Assembly (NCBI GenBank): GCA_905250125.1 | Contig: CAJNOL010000298.1 | Span: 1-64,000, forward strand | Reading direction: 5' to 3' | Length of the DNA: 64,000 nt | Origin: Rotaria sordida | Taxonomy: Eukaryota > Rotifera > Eurotatoria > Philodinida > Philodinidae | Part shown: positions 34,894 through 48,002 of the stretch, piece by piece | How the letters are laid out: the number at the start of each line of letters is the position of its first letter | Position numbering within the stretch: position 1 is the stretch's first letter | The notes under the pieces: model-generated | The model's input: the letters and a program-made list of their open reading frames with translations, nothing else | What the model was told of the DNA's origin: nothing | Database searches by the model: none | Program-made: the position numbers and the translations under genes

Positions 34894-35917
34894 TTGTATG
34901 ATTTACCTGATGAAGTTCTTATGATAATTTTGAAAAAATTACAAAATTCTCAAGTTCTCTATTCTTTCATGGGTGTTAATAAACGACTCGATCGAATTGT
35001 AAATGATTCAATTTTTACAAGAAATTTAACATTCACAACATCTTTTAATGATTTAAATCAATTGACTGATTCAATACGTAATCGATTTTGTCATGAAATT
35101 TTACCTAATATTCAACATAAGATCGAATGGATTAACGTTGAATCATCATGAATTGAACCTATTCTTCTTGAAAGAAATTATCCTAATTTACATGGACTTG
35201 GTTTGTATAATCTTACATCAACAAGAGCAAAAGATCTCTTTATTGGTAACGATATTTTGTTTAACTCTTTCAATAATTAATTATATAAGGATAATTTATC
35301 TGAATATATACTTTATATAATTCAAAATTTAGTTCTTAGGGATATTTTTATTCTAAAATAATTTTCTTATTAGTATTTATTGATCAATATGAATATGAAG
35401 AAAATTCAAAATGATCATATCAATTGAAAGAAAATATCAATATGATTTTATAATATTTTCAACTAAAATTTTCTGATTCTTAAAGCAGAAAGTAAATGAT
35501 TAGATAAAAAAAATACTGCATTGATTATAGAGTAAAATGTATTATAGAATTTAAATCAAGATCATTTAGAATTAATTTATTAATAAAGGAAAGAGAATAG
35601 ACTATTTTAAATCAGTAATGGAACTGAGCAAATAGGGATTTTCTCGAGTAAGAGTACAAGTACAAGTACAGGTACCGACCTTTCGAGTATGAGTATGACC
35701 AAAATCATAATCGAGTACTTTGCCCAGCTCTCATTAGTAAATAAAAGGAAAACTAAGAAATAATTTAATAAAAATTTTAATATTTTTTTTTTTATTTAGC
35801 TCGAAGTTTCTTGCGTCGTCATTTAAAAAATCAAATATTATCACTGGTTATTGATATTAAAGAAGGTGGACCAACAGATTCATTCGAAGATGCAGATATA
35901 CATGTATATATACAAAT
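34894..35917 (+). pseudogene. F-box protein pseudogene (bdelloid-type family), broken by transposons
   Basis: Exon 1 (34894-35245) begins YDLPDEVLMIILKKL, an F-box helix, and continues GVNKRLDRIV and CHEILPNIQHKIEWINVESS. There is no in-frame ATG (a TAA precedes, and the nearby ATG is one base out of frame). A TGA at 35149-35151 interrupts the frame, after which the protein pattern continues (LERNYPNLHGLGLYNL). A donor at 35246 joins an acceptor at 35799 to exon 2 (35800-35917: LRRHLKNQILSLVIDIKEGG), which is cut off by a hAT element. F-box proteins are substrate adaptors of SCF ubiquitin ligases; this copy is dead. Confidence 0.7.
35616..35736. repeat. Small inverted-ended insert with a GTAC array, inside the F-box pseudogene intron
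   Basis: A 121-bp block begins TAATGGAACTGAGCAAA; its far end reads, on the complement, TAATGAGAGCTGGGCAAA. The interior has AGTACAAGTACAAGTACAGG and related GTAC words, resembling the GTAC-rich element at 2704-3505. Confidence 0.4.
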
Positions 35918-36133
35918 CAGAGCTGTCGACCTGGCCTGGCACCTGCCTGGCACCAGGCCAGGCTGGATTTTGAAACTTTGGCCTGGCCTGATCAGGCTGA
36001 AAAATTCTTGGCCTGGCCTGATCAGGCTGAAAACTTTTTGGTCTGGCCTGATCAGGCTGAAAAATTTTTGGCCTAGCCTGATCAGGCTGAAAAATTTTTG
36101 GCCTGGCCTACAGGCAGGCCAGGCTAAACTTGG

Positions 36134-36385
36134 TTGCCAGGGTCATTTTATTTGTATTATTTTTCCTTATCAATTTTAGCAAGACAAATACATTCAATTC
36201 CCGCAATTAGTGCTGGTATAGAACGGCAGTTTAGTATTGCTGATCTTACATTAACTGATCAAAAGTCTTGTTTGGATCCAGAACAACTGGACAATATCTT
36301 ATGTCTTCAGGCTATGTCGAAAGTAGATGATAAAACTTTAAAATATTACTTTTTTTGTTATTTGTCTCATGTCTTATTTGCTTAA
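36134..36385 (+). pseudogene. hAT transposase C-terminal dimerisation domain fragment
   Basis: The frame contains ARQIHSIPAISAGIERQFS, then LDPEQLDNILCLQAM. The IPA-x-SAG-x-ER-x-FS signature is diagnostic of the hAT C-terminal dimerisation domain. A possible splice acceptor (TTTTAG) precedes the domain at 36178. Everything upstream of the domain is missing. Confidence 0.85.
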
Positions 36386-36397
36386 TTTTCATAAAAT

Positions 36398-37902
36398 CTG
36401 GCATCCCACCGACAGTTCGTAGAGAAAGAGGAAAAAAGAGGAGCTTCATTTTAAAAAAAAGAGGCTTTCTCAATAAAAAAGAGGAAAAAAAGAGGCGCAT
36501 TTTTTGGCTTTTAAAATGCAAAAAGGTTACCGCGATGTTCCATTGTCGAGAAATAGGAACGGTGTTAATCTGGATTCAGTACAGACTCAAAAAAATTGAA
36601 AAATGAAAGCGATTGGTAGCCGATCACGTTTGTAGTTATACATTTATTGTCGAACTCGGAAAAAGAGAGCTACAAAAAGACAAGAGACACAAAAGGCAGG
36701 GTCTGTCTCAAAGGTACTTAACTACAATATCACTTCATCTAAATGTTCGTATAAAAAGAAAAAGAAGTTCAAAATCATCCAATATCCAAAATCTGTTTAG
36801 TTTATAATATTATAAGAGTGGAAAAACTTAAGAAACCGGAAAAAGACACAGTAGACAGTACATGTCTATAAGAAAAGAAAACACGATACATGTAGTTCAA
36901 AGCAAGTTTCACTTTTCTTTCTCAAATCTGTCATCGAAATTTCAACCGTGGACAGAAGAAATTCTCTCTGCAAACACAAAAATACCACTTGTCATCAAGT
37001 CTGCAAATTTGGAATTCAATTGATATTGAGTAATATACAAAAAAATACTTGAAAAGAATTTTGATTTCTGAATATACTACGGTTTAGTTTTGACAATTTT
37101 TCATGAAATTCTACTAAAAGTGAGAAAATCTTACGGTTTTAAAGTTATATGACGCAACAAGTTTTTATCAAAATTCATGAAAGGTTATAACTAGATCATC
37201 TTCGAGTAGACTATTGATGCAAAAACTATCAGTGAGTATGAAGTGACATTTGGCAAAACTTTTTTTATCTCACGAAATTTTTGAAACTTTAATGACTAAA
37301 TCTGGTTTTATTTGTTGTGCTAACTAGTTGCGTGTGGAAACCATGTCCTCATTCGAATAAATATGGTCACATTAACGGCAAATTGTCGATCCTGAAGCTG
37401 AAGTTCTTGAGTTTCGATTATCGGAAACCATATTTGTTCATACTGGAAGCTGTCTTGACGCTCTACTGAAGTTTTATGCACGATTTTTAGAAAAAAAACT
37501 ATTCCAATGAGCTCAGACATCTAATTTTTAAAGACTCATGTTTGTACATCAATAAATCTATCGCGACTTATTTTCGTATTTCCAAATTTCAGCCTCAAGA
37601 AATATCTATTCTAGATAGATCGATAAATTCCATGTCAAAAAATTTAATAAACAATATTTGCGAAAAGGATAAATGCTTATCTGGTTCTTATGATGCGTCC
37701 TGAGGAATAATTCTGAATGCTGTTATTGATTCTTTTGCTTCGAAGTGTATGGATTCACCGAAATTGACCGATATTATCAATTGTTATCGTTAAAAACCCA
37801 ATTTTTTTCCGAAAAAAGAGAAAAAAGGATTTACAGCAAAAAGAGGCGACAAAGAGGAGGTTCAGACAAAAGAGAGGAAAAAGAGGCAGGGTGGGATGTC
37901 AG
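36398..37902. mobile_element. Nested hAT-like non-autonomous element with polypurine ends
   Basis: A 1505-bp insert has terminal repeats CTGGCATCCCACC / CTGACATCCCACC (the latter on the complement). Its flanking 8-bp direct repeats, CATAAAAT (36390-36397) and CATAAAGT (37903-37910), match at seven of eight positions, the hAT target-duplication length. Both ends are AAAGAGG-rich polypurine tracts. No transposase remains inside. Confidence 0.75.
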
Positions 37903-38323
37903 CATAAAGTGTATGTGCATTCTACTGTATATTGCTTTTTTGCTATTATGCATATTTTTCTTGTGTAGATGAACCAGTATAAACTTTATCGTTATACTTT
38001 ATAAATTCTAGCATTTATTGTGCGAAAAAAACAGATAAAAATGAGTTAATTTTCATTTTGCGTTTTTTTTTGTAAAGATGTGCAATCATATTATTCTGAT
38101 AGTAGAAGATTAAATAAGTAACTAAAACGGATGTCTTAAATTATTGCTAAACTGTCAATTTACTAATCTGAAAAAGCAAAAACACTATTCGGTCTGGTTT
38201 GCCTGCAGGCAGACCAGGTCAGGCTGCAGGCTGACTTTTGAATTTTAGCCTGGCCTGCTTAGCACACCAGGCAGGCCAGGTCAGGCTGAAAAAAAGTGGC
38301 CTGTTGGCAGCTCTGATACAGAC

Positions 38324-40179
38324 CTGCATACCAATGTGCATAATGACATTGACGCTAATATCAACGTACACAGACCTACCCACCCTTTCTAAACGTTGGA
38401 TACTAGCTTTGTTGAAGACTGTAAAGCAGTATATAACACCAAAGAAGCCGAATATTCAGTCGAGGGTCAAGCGAGTCACACAGACGAGCGCTACTTGTTG
38501 TTATATGCTATAGTAATAACTTGTAGATATTCAGGCTGAAAATTGATAAAAACAATGGACAATCATGATTATCTGTCGATTGCTTTCTCTGTTGTGCACG
38601 TTTCCAATTTTTTCTCAACTTCTTCTAATGAGATATCTTCGATTGAAATGTTCGGTAGTTGAGAGATAGTTTCATATTTTTTAATGCATCTCAATGAGCT
38701 GAGCTACTGGAGGCAAATGATGAGCTTTCGAAATGTGTTTCGTAAAGATTTGTAAGAGTATCAGCAATTAACTAATCATCTTTTATCACACCTGTGGTAG
38801 TAGTATGATATTTAAATGTTAGCGTACAAGGGTAAAATATTGTGTGAATATATTTTAATAAATTATTCCTTTGAGAAATATAAACTATTTTATTTTCCAT
38901 TTTTTTCTGCACAGATAATGATTTTTCTCTTAAATAGATATTTTTCATGAATAGATAATTTTCTAGATCTTCTATAAGTTTTTCGTGCAATGTTTGGATT
39001 CTTTGGAATTTGTACAGAATATGTTGATTATGGTGATCGGTATTTTTTGACTAGTATATATTCACTGACTTTGCCTTACGCAAAAGCAAAAAAGAAAGAG
39101 AAAGTTTTTGAAAAAAGCATCAGCAATGGAGATTATAAACAAGAGAGTTGAAGTATGGAAAAGCACATTTGAGAGAAAAAGAGGATACTTTTCAATTAGT
39201 TTTACGAAAAACATTGTTTACTTCGGTTGATAGAGATGTTTTGGTCAAAACAAGATAGTGATCAGGCGTCTCTTCTTGTTTAACCTCAGCTCCTAAAAAT
39301 TCGAGTTCGATTCACTTTGTGAAACGCCATTTTGAAAATTTAGATGTTAATAGCTTTCAAACAGCCCATCCATTTTTGTTCAAATTTTTATCATAAGTAT
39401 AACTTTCAGATTCACATAAATAGTGAAAATTTCAACTAAAAGTCGATTAATATGAGTGGTATTTCAGACCATTCGATTTATTTTGTGGTGGAATGCTACT
39501 CTATTTTTATTTCGAAGATAGATTCTGAATTAAAATGTAATTGCATCACATAGACTTTACGTAGACTACTGCAATTTGTAAAACGACATTTTTTATATGA
39601 TACTTCGAGCAATAGTGAGTCGACATGGGCTGCGTTTTTTCTTTCGACATTTATAGTTTTCAACATTTTCACTTTCGACATTGGTTGGAGGAATCATAAC
39701 ATTGCTGAGAAAATAATTTATACTCGAAATGTTAATTCAATCATTTGAAAATCTCAGTAGAATCTCAAAGTTTGATTCTATTGATGATATAAAATTTTAA
39801 TCTATTTTATTTTATGAAATAGATATTCTATTACATATTCATTGATGATTGTTTAAATATTATCGAATTTTATCTTATTTTTTTGTTTCCTTTGAAAAGT
39901 TCTCTTGCTGAGCATTGAAATTCATTATTACTGCTCAGTACCGCCATCTATCATGAAAAAAACATCATGTAATATAATGTGAGTAACACATCTTAGTAAC
40001 AGAACTCATTATACATACTACTATGGTAAACTATCATTGTGCCATATAGAGTTTCATTTTGATTATTTACAGATTGTGTTTTAAAGAGGAGATTAAAAGA
40101 GCTTCGGTACATAAGAACATTTTGTAACAGTTAATCTTTAATGTGAAAAGGCCTATAAATTAAATAAATAAGAACAGTG
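38324..40179. other. Intergenic, mostly unrecognised
   Basis: No convincing coding chain. A minus-strand fragment near 38580-38690 (ISIEDISLEEVEKKLETC) looks protein-like but is isolated. The final few hundred bases upstream of 40180 should hold the RPGRIP1L promoter; no TATA or X-box is clear. Confidence 0.4.
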
Positions 40180-43100
40180 ATGGATTTTACTCCGGCACGA
40201 GATACAAGTGCTACATCTGGCCTTGACCAACCTCAAGGTAGTTTTAAAATAAAAGAAATTTAATTAAAATATATACTGAATATCGGAGAATTTTAGGTCA
40301 AGCTAAAAGAATATCAAATGAACGTCAAATGATTGCCAAACTTGATCCAGCTGAACTTCAAGATCGATATTTACGTTTATATGATGATCATTTAGTTCTC
40401 AAACAACATGCTCGAAAACAAGAAGATAAAATTAAAAAGTAAAAATGAAAAAAAAAAGAAAAAGAAGAAGATTCAATTTTCTTTCTTTAGATTAGCAACA
40501 AAATTAACAAAAGTAATTGAAGATAAAAAGAAAAGTGAAGCCATTCCTTTAGGTAAGTAAACAACAAACAAAATGTAAATACATTTAATATCTTCATCAC
40601 TAAAACAAAAATAAAGGTTCTAAGCTTGGCGCTCGTGAAACCGAGACTGAAAATCTTCTTGCTGAATATCGTAATAAAATATCTCAATTAAGTGAACAAA
40701 ATAAATTACTTAAACAACGCATTGTTGTTTCTCAACAACAATTACAAGCAGCACAACAAATGAAAAAATCAGCTACTATATATGATAATGTTACATCAAG
40801 AATTGATACAGTAAAAGAATTTTCTTGACTTATTTCTATTTATTATTGAATCATTTTTAAGGGTCAACCAAAACGAATGCCATCACCACTACTTCATAAT
40901 ATCCGTGTTATTGGTCCACGAGATTCATCAAGGTGATTTTTTTTGTTGTTTTTAAATCAAATAAACTCCCAGAAAAAGGACAGTTGCAATTAATATCACA
41001 CAGAATTTTTCTTCAAAAAACAATTAGATATTATAATAGTATTTGAAATCCTTATGCTATGAGTCTTCGACTTGAATTTATTATTTTCGATGATATTATT
41101 GAAAATATTAATTCATCTATGATTATCGACTTTCAATCATATAGAAATAGAATCCTGCGGGAACGACTTTCCTCATTCCTCACTTCCGTTCCTGTAATGA
41201 TTTCAGACTTCCTATTACATTTTCATTATAAGTATTTGAGAAAAACTATCATTACCAGACATCAGCTTCTGTCAATAGCGCACTTTATGCAACGTGAGAT
41301 GGTCTTAAATTAAAAATAAAAGTATCATTAGAGATGAAATTTAGTAATATAAACAATGAATATTTATACATCGATATTTATCAAAGTTAACTCAAGATAA
41401 TTATTTCCTTCATCAATTGAAAGGAGAAAAAGAAATACGAGCACATCAATAATATCGATGAAAAAAATGAAAACATTCAAGGAAAAAAGATAATAATAAT
41501 CCTATATTATGATATAACCAGAATAATATTATTTTTGGGAATGCCCATTTTTTAATACCGTTTCCATTTCCAATTTCCGCGGAAAACGGAACAGAAAAAA
41601 ATCGTTCTCGCAGGATACTATATGGAAGTCTACATTGTAATCTTATTTATAAGTTACTTAGTTTACACTATTCATATACGTTCATTTTCCACATCTTAGC
41701 ATAAGCGGCGGAGCTCTTAGGCTTAGCGAGGCTCAGATATCTGAAGAAGCCTTACTAATCTCATCCTGAAGTTATGTTTAGTAAGCGAAAACTCTTTGAA
41801 CAAAAGTTGTCTTGCATTTTTCTGCAGGTTGTATTCAGCCAGATGTTGGATGGTGTATCTGCAAGAATGTATTTTTTTTTGCAACGCCTGGTCGATAGAC
41901 ATCGGAATTTTAGGCAGAACTCAGTCTATGTTTTTTGAAAAACAGCCTTCAGCAGTAAATTGAAAGATTGAATAAATGTTTTTTTGCTTGCCGCGAAAAA
42001 AGTAAAAGTTTGAACGCCTTTAGTAATAATCATTATCACAAAATTTGAGGCAAGCCTACGCTTACGTTTAACAACAATGTAAAAGGTGAGTGTATGGACA
42101 AAATTCAGTAATTCCTTTGTTTTTCAACTGATATCTTATAAAGCATTAAGAAGTTTGGCAATATTACAACACTAGGTAGGTTAAGAAATCTTGCTTAAAA
42201 TCTTTTCGTATACAAGTTGCTTTTGAATTGCATCCTGCTTGTTGCATGACAGACAAAAACTTTGCCCAACAGCTTTTACTGCATTCACGACTGAAGTTTG
42301 CAATAAAATTCTCAAAAATATATGAACGACTTTCTATGAATAAAACTGAACACTAAAAGTTTTCTAATTTTATCTAATATTCCAAGTATTCTTCGAATTC
42401 ATAATTATTTTTTCTAAAAATATATTTCGACTATATCCTATTTATATTTTAGAACTTCTGGAACAACTCCAAGAATAAATAGTGCATTAATAGAAGATGC
42501 TCGAATGGCAAATAAACAATTGTAAATATTTAATTTATATTAATGAAATAAAACGAATCGATTATTGTTGTTTTTTTTTCCTTCTAGAGAAGAATCACTT
42601 GAAAAAGCTAATCAACAACTAAATACATATGAACAACAGATGGAAAATCTTCGTCAACAACTTCAACAACGTGATAATGAATTTGAACAAAATTTATTAC
42701 GTTTAAAAGCCCAAGCAACAGGTGGCGATTCGCGTACTAATTTACAAGAAAATATCGATATGATTCGTTTACAACGAGATTTACGTGATAAATCTGATGA
42801 ACTACGACGCTTACAAACTCAATGTACAAATTTTGAATCAGTCTGTTAAATCTTTAATTTATTGATTAATTATTTATTTTCTTCTTTTTTTTTTAAAGCA
42901 AAATCGTTCACTTCAAGTAACAAATGCAGAATTATTAAAAGAAATTGATCGACTTGATAGACAAATAAAAGATGAACAACAACGAGCGTTACAATTACGT
43001 ACTGAATTAAGAAATGGTTCACGTTCAAATACAGTTATTCAAGAAGTAAAATTATCAAAAATATTTATACTTCGAAAACATAGTTGTAATCAATTTTTTT

Positions 43101-46100
43101 TTCAAGATTTCATCAACATAAAAACATATTTTTTTGAAAACTCAATCATATATTCTGATAGTGCTTGGAAACTTCTCTCATTGTGTATATTCATATTTTG
43201 ACTTAAATTTATTTACTATTTGAGTCTAGTGAAGACATCCTTATCATTAGATCTGTATGAATTTATATTTTTTACTAATCCTTCAGTTTACGTTTTAAAT
43301 TTATGGTCACTTTAGAAATAACTTTTTACAAAAGTAATTATATCCTCTGGAACCATTGTAAAATTTTCTATCATTGTATAGTTTATAAGCTTTTGCTTCC
43401 TAATAATTTTCTGATCGAAGTTTCAAATATTGTTGAAGAATTCGATTCTTCACGATTTTTTTTTCTGGTTACGCCACTACTTCCTATGAATAGTGTCCTA
43501 TACATGTCCATATTCTCAATAGTATACGATCATTCGATGTTCAAATTGAATGTTTTACTTTATTTTAATGCGCATATTTTGCATCTAACAAGGGGATAAA
43601 ATGTCATAAACAATCGTCTAGTCTCATCATATAAAGCAATCATATTAGATTGCTCATATGTTGACTCTTTAACTTATTAGGATAATTATTCACATGTTAG
43701 TTCAAACTGTGATATATGATTTCCTCAATAATATTTAAAATATTGATCAGAAAATTATTATATATCAAAAGTTGTCCAAATACAAATCGATAGAAATTTT
43801 TCACCCTTACCAAAATGCAGCAAAAAAATGTAGCCTTTTACTTGTTACAAATGCATTCACAAGTAATGATTAGTCTCTATATACTGAAAGAAAATTTCAC
43901 GCGATATCAGAATATGTAATTGAATTTTCAAAAACTACATTTTTACATGGATGAAATATTGAAACAAAAAATCGATGATAACTATTTGTTTTTCAAGTGT
44001 ATATAAATGTTTTCTTTTTGTCTTGACAAAAATTGATTTGTTTTAGCTTAATGCTCAAATAGAAGATTTTCGACGTGAATGTGAAGTATTAAAAGAAGCA
44101 AATACAAAATTAGTTAGTTCAGCATTTAGTGGTGATCGTGATAGAGAATTTCGTGAAAAAGAACGAGCATTAAAATTACAAATAGCACAACTTGAAGCAA
44201 CGCTTAAAGCAGATTTAGGTGAAAGAGGAAATTTACTTGATCGACTTACATTAGAAAAAGGTAGAAAATTTATCTTTAATAAATAGAAAAAAATTAATTA
44301 ATTAAATGATTTTCTTTTTAATTTTAAGATACAAATAAAAGAACTGATGACGAACATCGTGCTATGCATTTGAAATATTTAGAAATGAAAGAAAAATATG
44401 ATGATTTAGCAGAAAAAATGAGATTTTTTGAAAAAGTTTGTTATTTCATTTAGTTGTTTGTTTACAAAAATCTAAATTGGTTTAATTAGGAAAGTGATAT
44501 AAATATGAAAGAAATTGAAGAAGCACTTATTATATTACGTCAACGTAAACAACGACAAGAACCAAATTTTGATTTTCTACAAAAAGTTGATGATGAAAAA
44601 GCACAAAGTAAGAAAATATAAAGAATAAAAACAAAAAAGATTTGGTTTTTTTTGTTTTATTTTAGATTTAAATCGACGAGTACTTGAATTAGAAAGTCAA
44701 TTAGCTGAAACAGCTAATGAATTAGAAAAAACTCGAAATTTATTATTTATGCAATATAAAATTAATCGAGATTATAAACTTGAAGTATAAACAATGGGTT
44801 TTTTTTTCTTTTGATTAAGATTTAATTTATACTTTTATAGGTTGATTGTGTTCAAAGAAAAATGGACGAAAATCAAGCAGAACATTCATCACGTGTACTT
44901 GAAAGTGGTCAATTACTTGATATTCGTGCTGATCGTATTCGAAAACTTGAAAAGTATGTTTCTTTATTCGATAGAAAATGTAATAAGAAGAGAAAAAATA
45001 TGAGCATTTATAATTGCAACTTATTTTCAGACAAGAAAATCATTAGGAATATTAAAAAAAAAGCTGTAAATCTTTCACTGTTTTATTTTTTTAACTAGAG
45101 CCTTAAAAGATGTTGCTTATGGTACACGTCAATATCGTATTCAAGATCAACCAATTACTGATGATAATCTAACTAATGATTTAATTGAAGAAGCTATTGA
45201 ACTTGAACGTGGTCAAAATTTAATTGAAATTCATATAAGTCGTGCTTCATTTAATGAACGTGCACTTGAATTTTTTGGTAAAAATAATGAACCATCAACA
45301 TTTTGTTCGATAGAATTTTTTGAACATGAATTACAAATGACACCTATTGTAAGAGGTCGAATACCAGAATATCATTTTACTGCACAATATATTGTTAATG
45401 TTGATGATTTTCTTTTATATTATTTACAAAAAGAATATACACTTATTGAACTACATCAAACAGTTGGACAATCATTTCAAACAATTGCTACATGTAAACT
45501 TAGTTTAAAACAACTTATTGAAGGTAAATTTAAATAGAAAAAAGAAAACAATCATTTTTAATTCTATTTTTAGGTAATCAAGGCCGATTACATGGTACAG
45601 CTAAATTAATTGCATCTCATCAAAATAATATTGATATTGGTACATTTGGTGTTATTGAATATTGGATTCGATTACGTGTACCTATGGAACAAGCATTCCG
45701 TTTATTAAAAGAAAAAATGAAAGCTCAAGGTTATCTTGTTACAACAAGTCGTCCATCAACAAAAACATCTGATGATATTGAACAACAACGTGAAATGAAT
45801 CCAAATATGAATGAATTAACAATAGCTATACTTAATTGTTCAAATGTTAAAGCAGCTACACCAGGTAGAATAGAAACAAAATTGTTTTTCTTTTCTTAAA
45901 ACAAAAAAAAACCTTTTTTCTAGATCATCAACCTGATCTTTATTGTATATATAAATTTTATGATTTTGTTGATCATGATACAATAACAATTCCATCATCA
46001 AATAATCCAAATTTTGATGATCGTATACAATATCCTGTTCAAATGGATGCTGATCTTGATCGTTATCTTAAACAATCTCAATTAACAATATTTGTTTTTG

Positions 46101-48002
46101 ATGATCGTGATCAAAAAAATGATCGTTATGTTGCACGTGCTGATATTCCATTAATACCACTTTCACATGATAATCAAATTCGAGGTACATTTAATATGCG
46201 TAATGATCAAGGTGAAAATAATGGTACAATGGATGTTACACTTAAATGGACATATTCATATTTACCACCATCATCATCAACTCGTACACCAGCTCAACGT
46301 TTAAAAAGTGCACCAACAACTCAACGTGAACCATTAGCTTTATTACCTGATGAAAGTGTATCTGGACATAAAACTATAGCTGAAAAACAACGAGAAATGA
46401 ATGTAAGATTAACATCACGAGATGTACTCGGATCTGATAGTGAACAAAGACCAAAACCAGGTAAATTCAAAGAAATGATTAAAAAAAAATTTTATTTTAT
46501 TTTTTTATTTTAGGTTTACCAAGGAGTAGTTCTGGTTCACCATCACCTAGTTCGTCACAACCAGTACGTAATGGACGTGAAAATTATCATCAACGAACAT
46601 CATCAAATGCAAGTTCACAAAGTAAACGAGGTAATTACATTTAAAATAATATCATTCGAATTAAATTTCTCTCGCTATTTTTAATTTCAGTTAGTTTTGA
46701 TAATCGAGAAGGTATACCAACTCGATTTCAAAATGGGGTATGTTAATTTATAATCAAATATTTAAATTTTTTTCCTTGTTTTTGTTTGTTGTAAATTTTA
46801 GGATCATCAAATTACTAGCGAAAGCAGTCGTGCAGTATCACCTGGTAACTAGAAGAAAAATATTCATTTAAGGCCATGCCCTCAAAAATCGATCTTTGAA
46901 CAGGAGCATTCAAATGTTAGAATATGTTGGAGCTGTAGTAAAGAGGCTATGATAAAAATTTCAGCGCTGTATCATAACGTTTTTGGGAGATATTCAATAA
47001 ACTAGGATTAAAAATAGGTCGTTTAATAATCCAAAATTCTCCGTGGGTCTTCATTCTATATACTTAATTTTCTTTTATCGCAGAACGAAATTTAGTCAAA
47101 TTAAAAGAATTGAAATCTCTGAATATATAAGCATTTTATAGATTGATTGTTGATAAATATGATTTGATTTCAATTTATTTATTTGTATTTGATTTATCTT
47201 TAGAATCATCTGATGATGTAGTCAATCCATCAGGTACATCAACACGTTATGTTGATGAATCTGATCCAGATATTATTTATCAAACATCAACGCCAAAAAA
47301 TACTAAAAAAGAAAATGATGTTGTAACAATTGGTGTACATGATCTTGTACTCAATGATAAATGTTCTGTATTTGATAATGATAATTGTGAAAAAGTATTT
47401 GTTAGTGTAGAATTTCTTGATTATCCACAAGAAGCACTTGAAACACCATATGCATTAGTAAAAGGAGAACCAAATACAAAATATAGTTTTAATTTTCAAA
47501 CTGGTATAATAAATTTTAATTATTGATTTAGTTTTCTAAAGATTCATTTTTCTTTTTTGAAGATTTTTCGGTACGTGATCAATCAAAGAAACATCAACTT
47601 TCGGAACTTATTGGAACACAATCAAGTGGAGAGTAAGTCATTGAATATGTATATAGAATGATAAATAATGATATATTGATTTATTTAGAATAAAATTTGT
47701 TGTCGTAGGTGAACCACCTGAAGATCAACCAACACTTGATTGTGTTGATGTTGGTGTTGCTACTATAAATGCTAAACAACTTTTACAGAAGCAAACTGAT
47801 CTTATTGAAAAAAGCATTGATGGTAAAATGATTTTATCTGTATTTTATTTTTACTTCTTTGTTTTTTTTTTTTGTTTTTCAAGTATATGGAATCGATGAT
47901 AACCCAGAAGTTATTGGACAAATGAATGTAACTGTATCAATTGTTCAAGCATTGAATAAAATAACACGAGAAGGACAAAATATTCGTCGAATACACGATT
48001 AA
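40180..48002 (+). CDS. RPGRIP1L: RPGRIP1-like protein (ciliary transition-zone scaffold)
   Basis: 23 exons: 40180-40237, 40297-40438, 40491-40552, 40617-40810, 40862-40932, 42453-42521, 42588-42840, 42899-43045, 44047-44260, 44329-44435, 44490-44607, 44666-44784, 44841-44953, 45099-45523, 45574-45864, 45924-46460, 46514-46630, 46691-46737, 46802-46844, 47204-47503, 47563-47632, 47689-47822, 47884-48002; 1249 residues (human about 1315). The N-terminal half is coiled coil. A first C2 domain follows ([19 protein letters not shown]...[15 protein letters not shown]), then a second C2 ([11 protein letters not shown]...[11 protein letters not shown]...DPRVQ-like strands, [13 protein letters not shown]). 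The C-terminal C2-like RPGR-binding domain comes last ([18 protein letters not shown] to INAKQLLQK). A Ser-rich linker lies between them. RPGRIP1L anchors NPHP4/RPGR and MKS modules at the ciliary gate. Two introns exceed 1 kb; the first holds an inverted-repeat element. Confidence 0.94.
41140..41632. mobile_element. MITE in RPGRIP1L intron 5
   Basis: Inverted ends: ATCCTGCGGGAACGACTTTC at about 41151 matches, on the complement, ATCCTGCGAGAACGATTTTT ending at about 41626. A CATATAG word lies just outside on both sides. The 450-bp interior is non-coding, with a short inverted GGAAC/GTTCC motif set. Family unknown. Confidence 0.6.

Larger units (their letters stand above)
35918..38315. mobile_element. 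hAT-family transposon with subterminal tandem repeats (non-functional)
   Basis: Ends CAGAGCTG (35918-35925) and CAGCTCTG (38308-38315) form a hAT-type terminal inverted repeat. Flanking 8-mers ATACAAAT and ATACAGAC match at five of eight positions, consistent with an aged 8-bp target duplication. Just inside the left end are about five copies of a 30-bp unit containing GGCCTGGCCTGATCAGGCTG (35930-36130); a shorter related array lies at 38190-38300. A transposase dimerisation-domain fragment (36134-36385) remains, and a second element is nested at 36398-37902. It interrupts the F-box pseudogene. Confidence 0.8.

Noticed and set aside
36398..37902. Possible transposase inside the nested element
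   Set aside because: Only short frames of polypurine origin; no catalytic motif. Non-autonomous.
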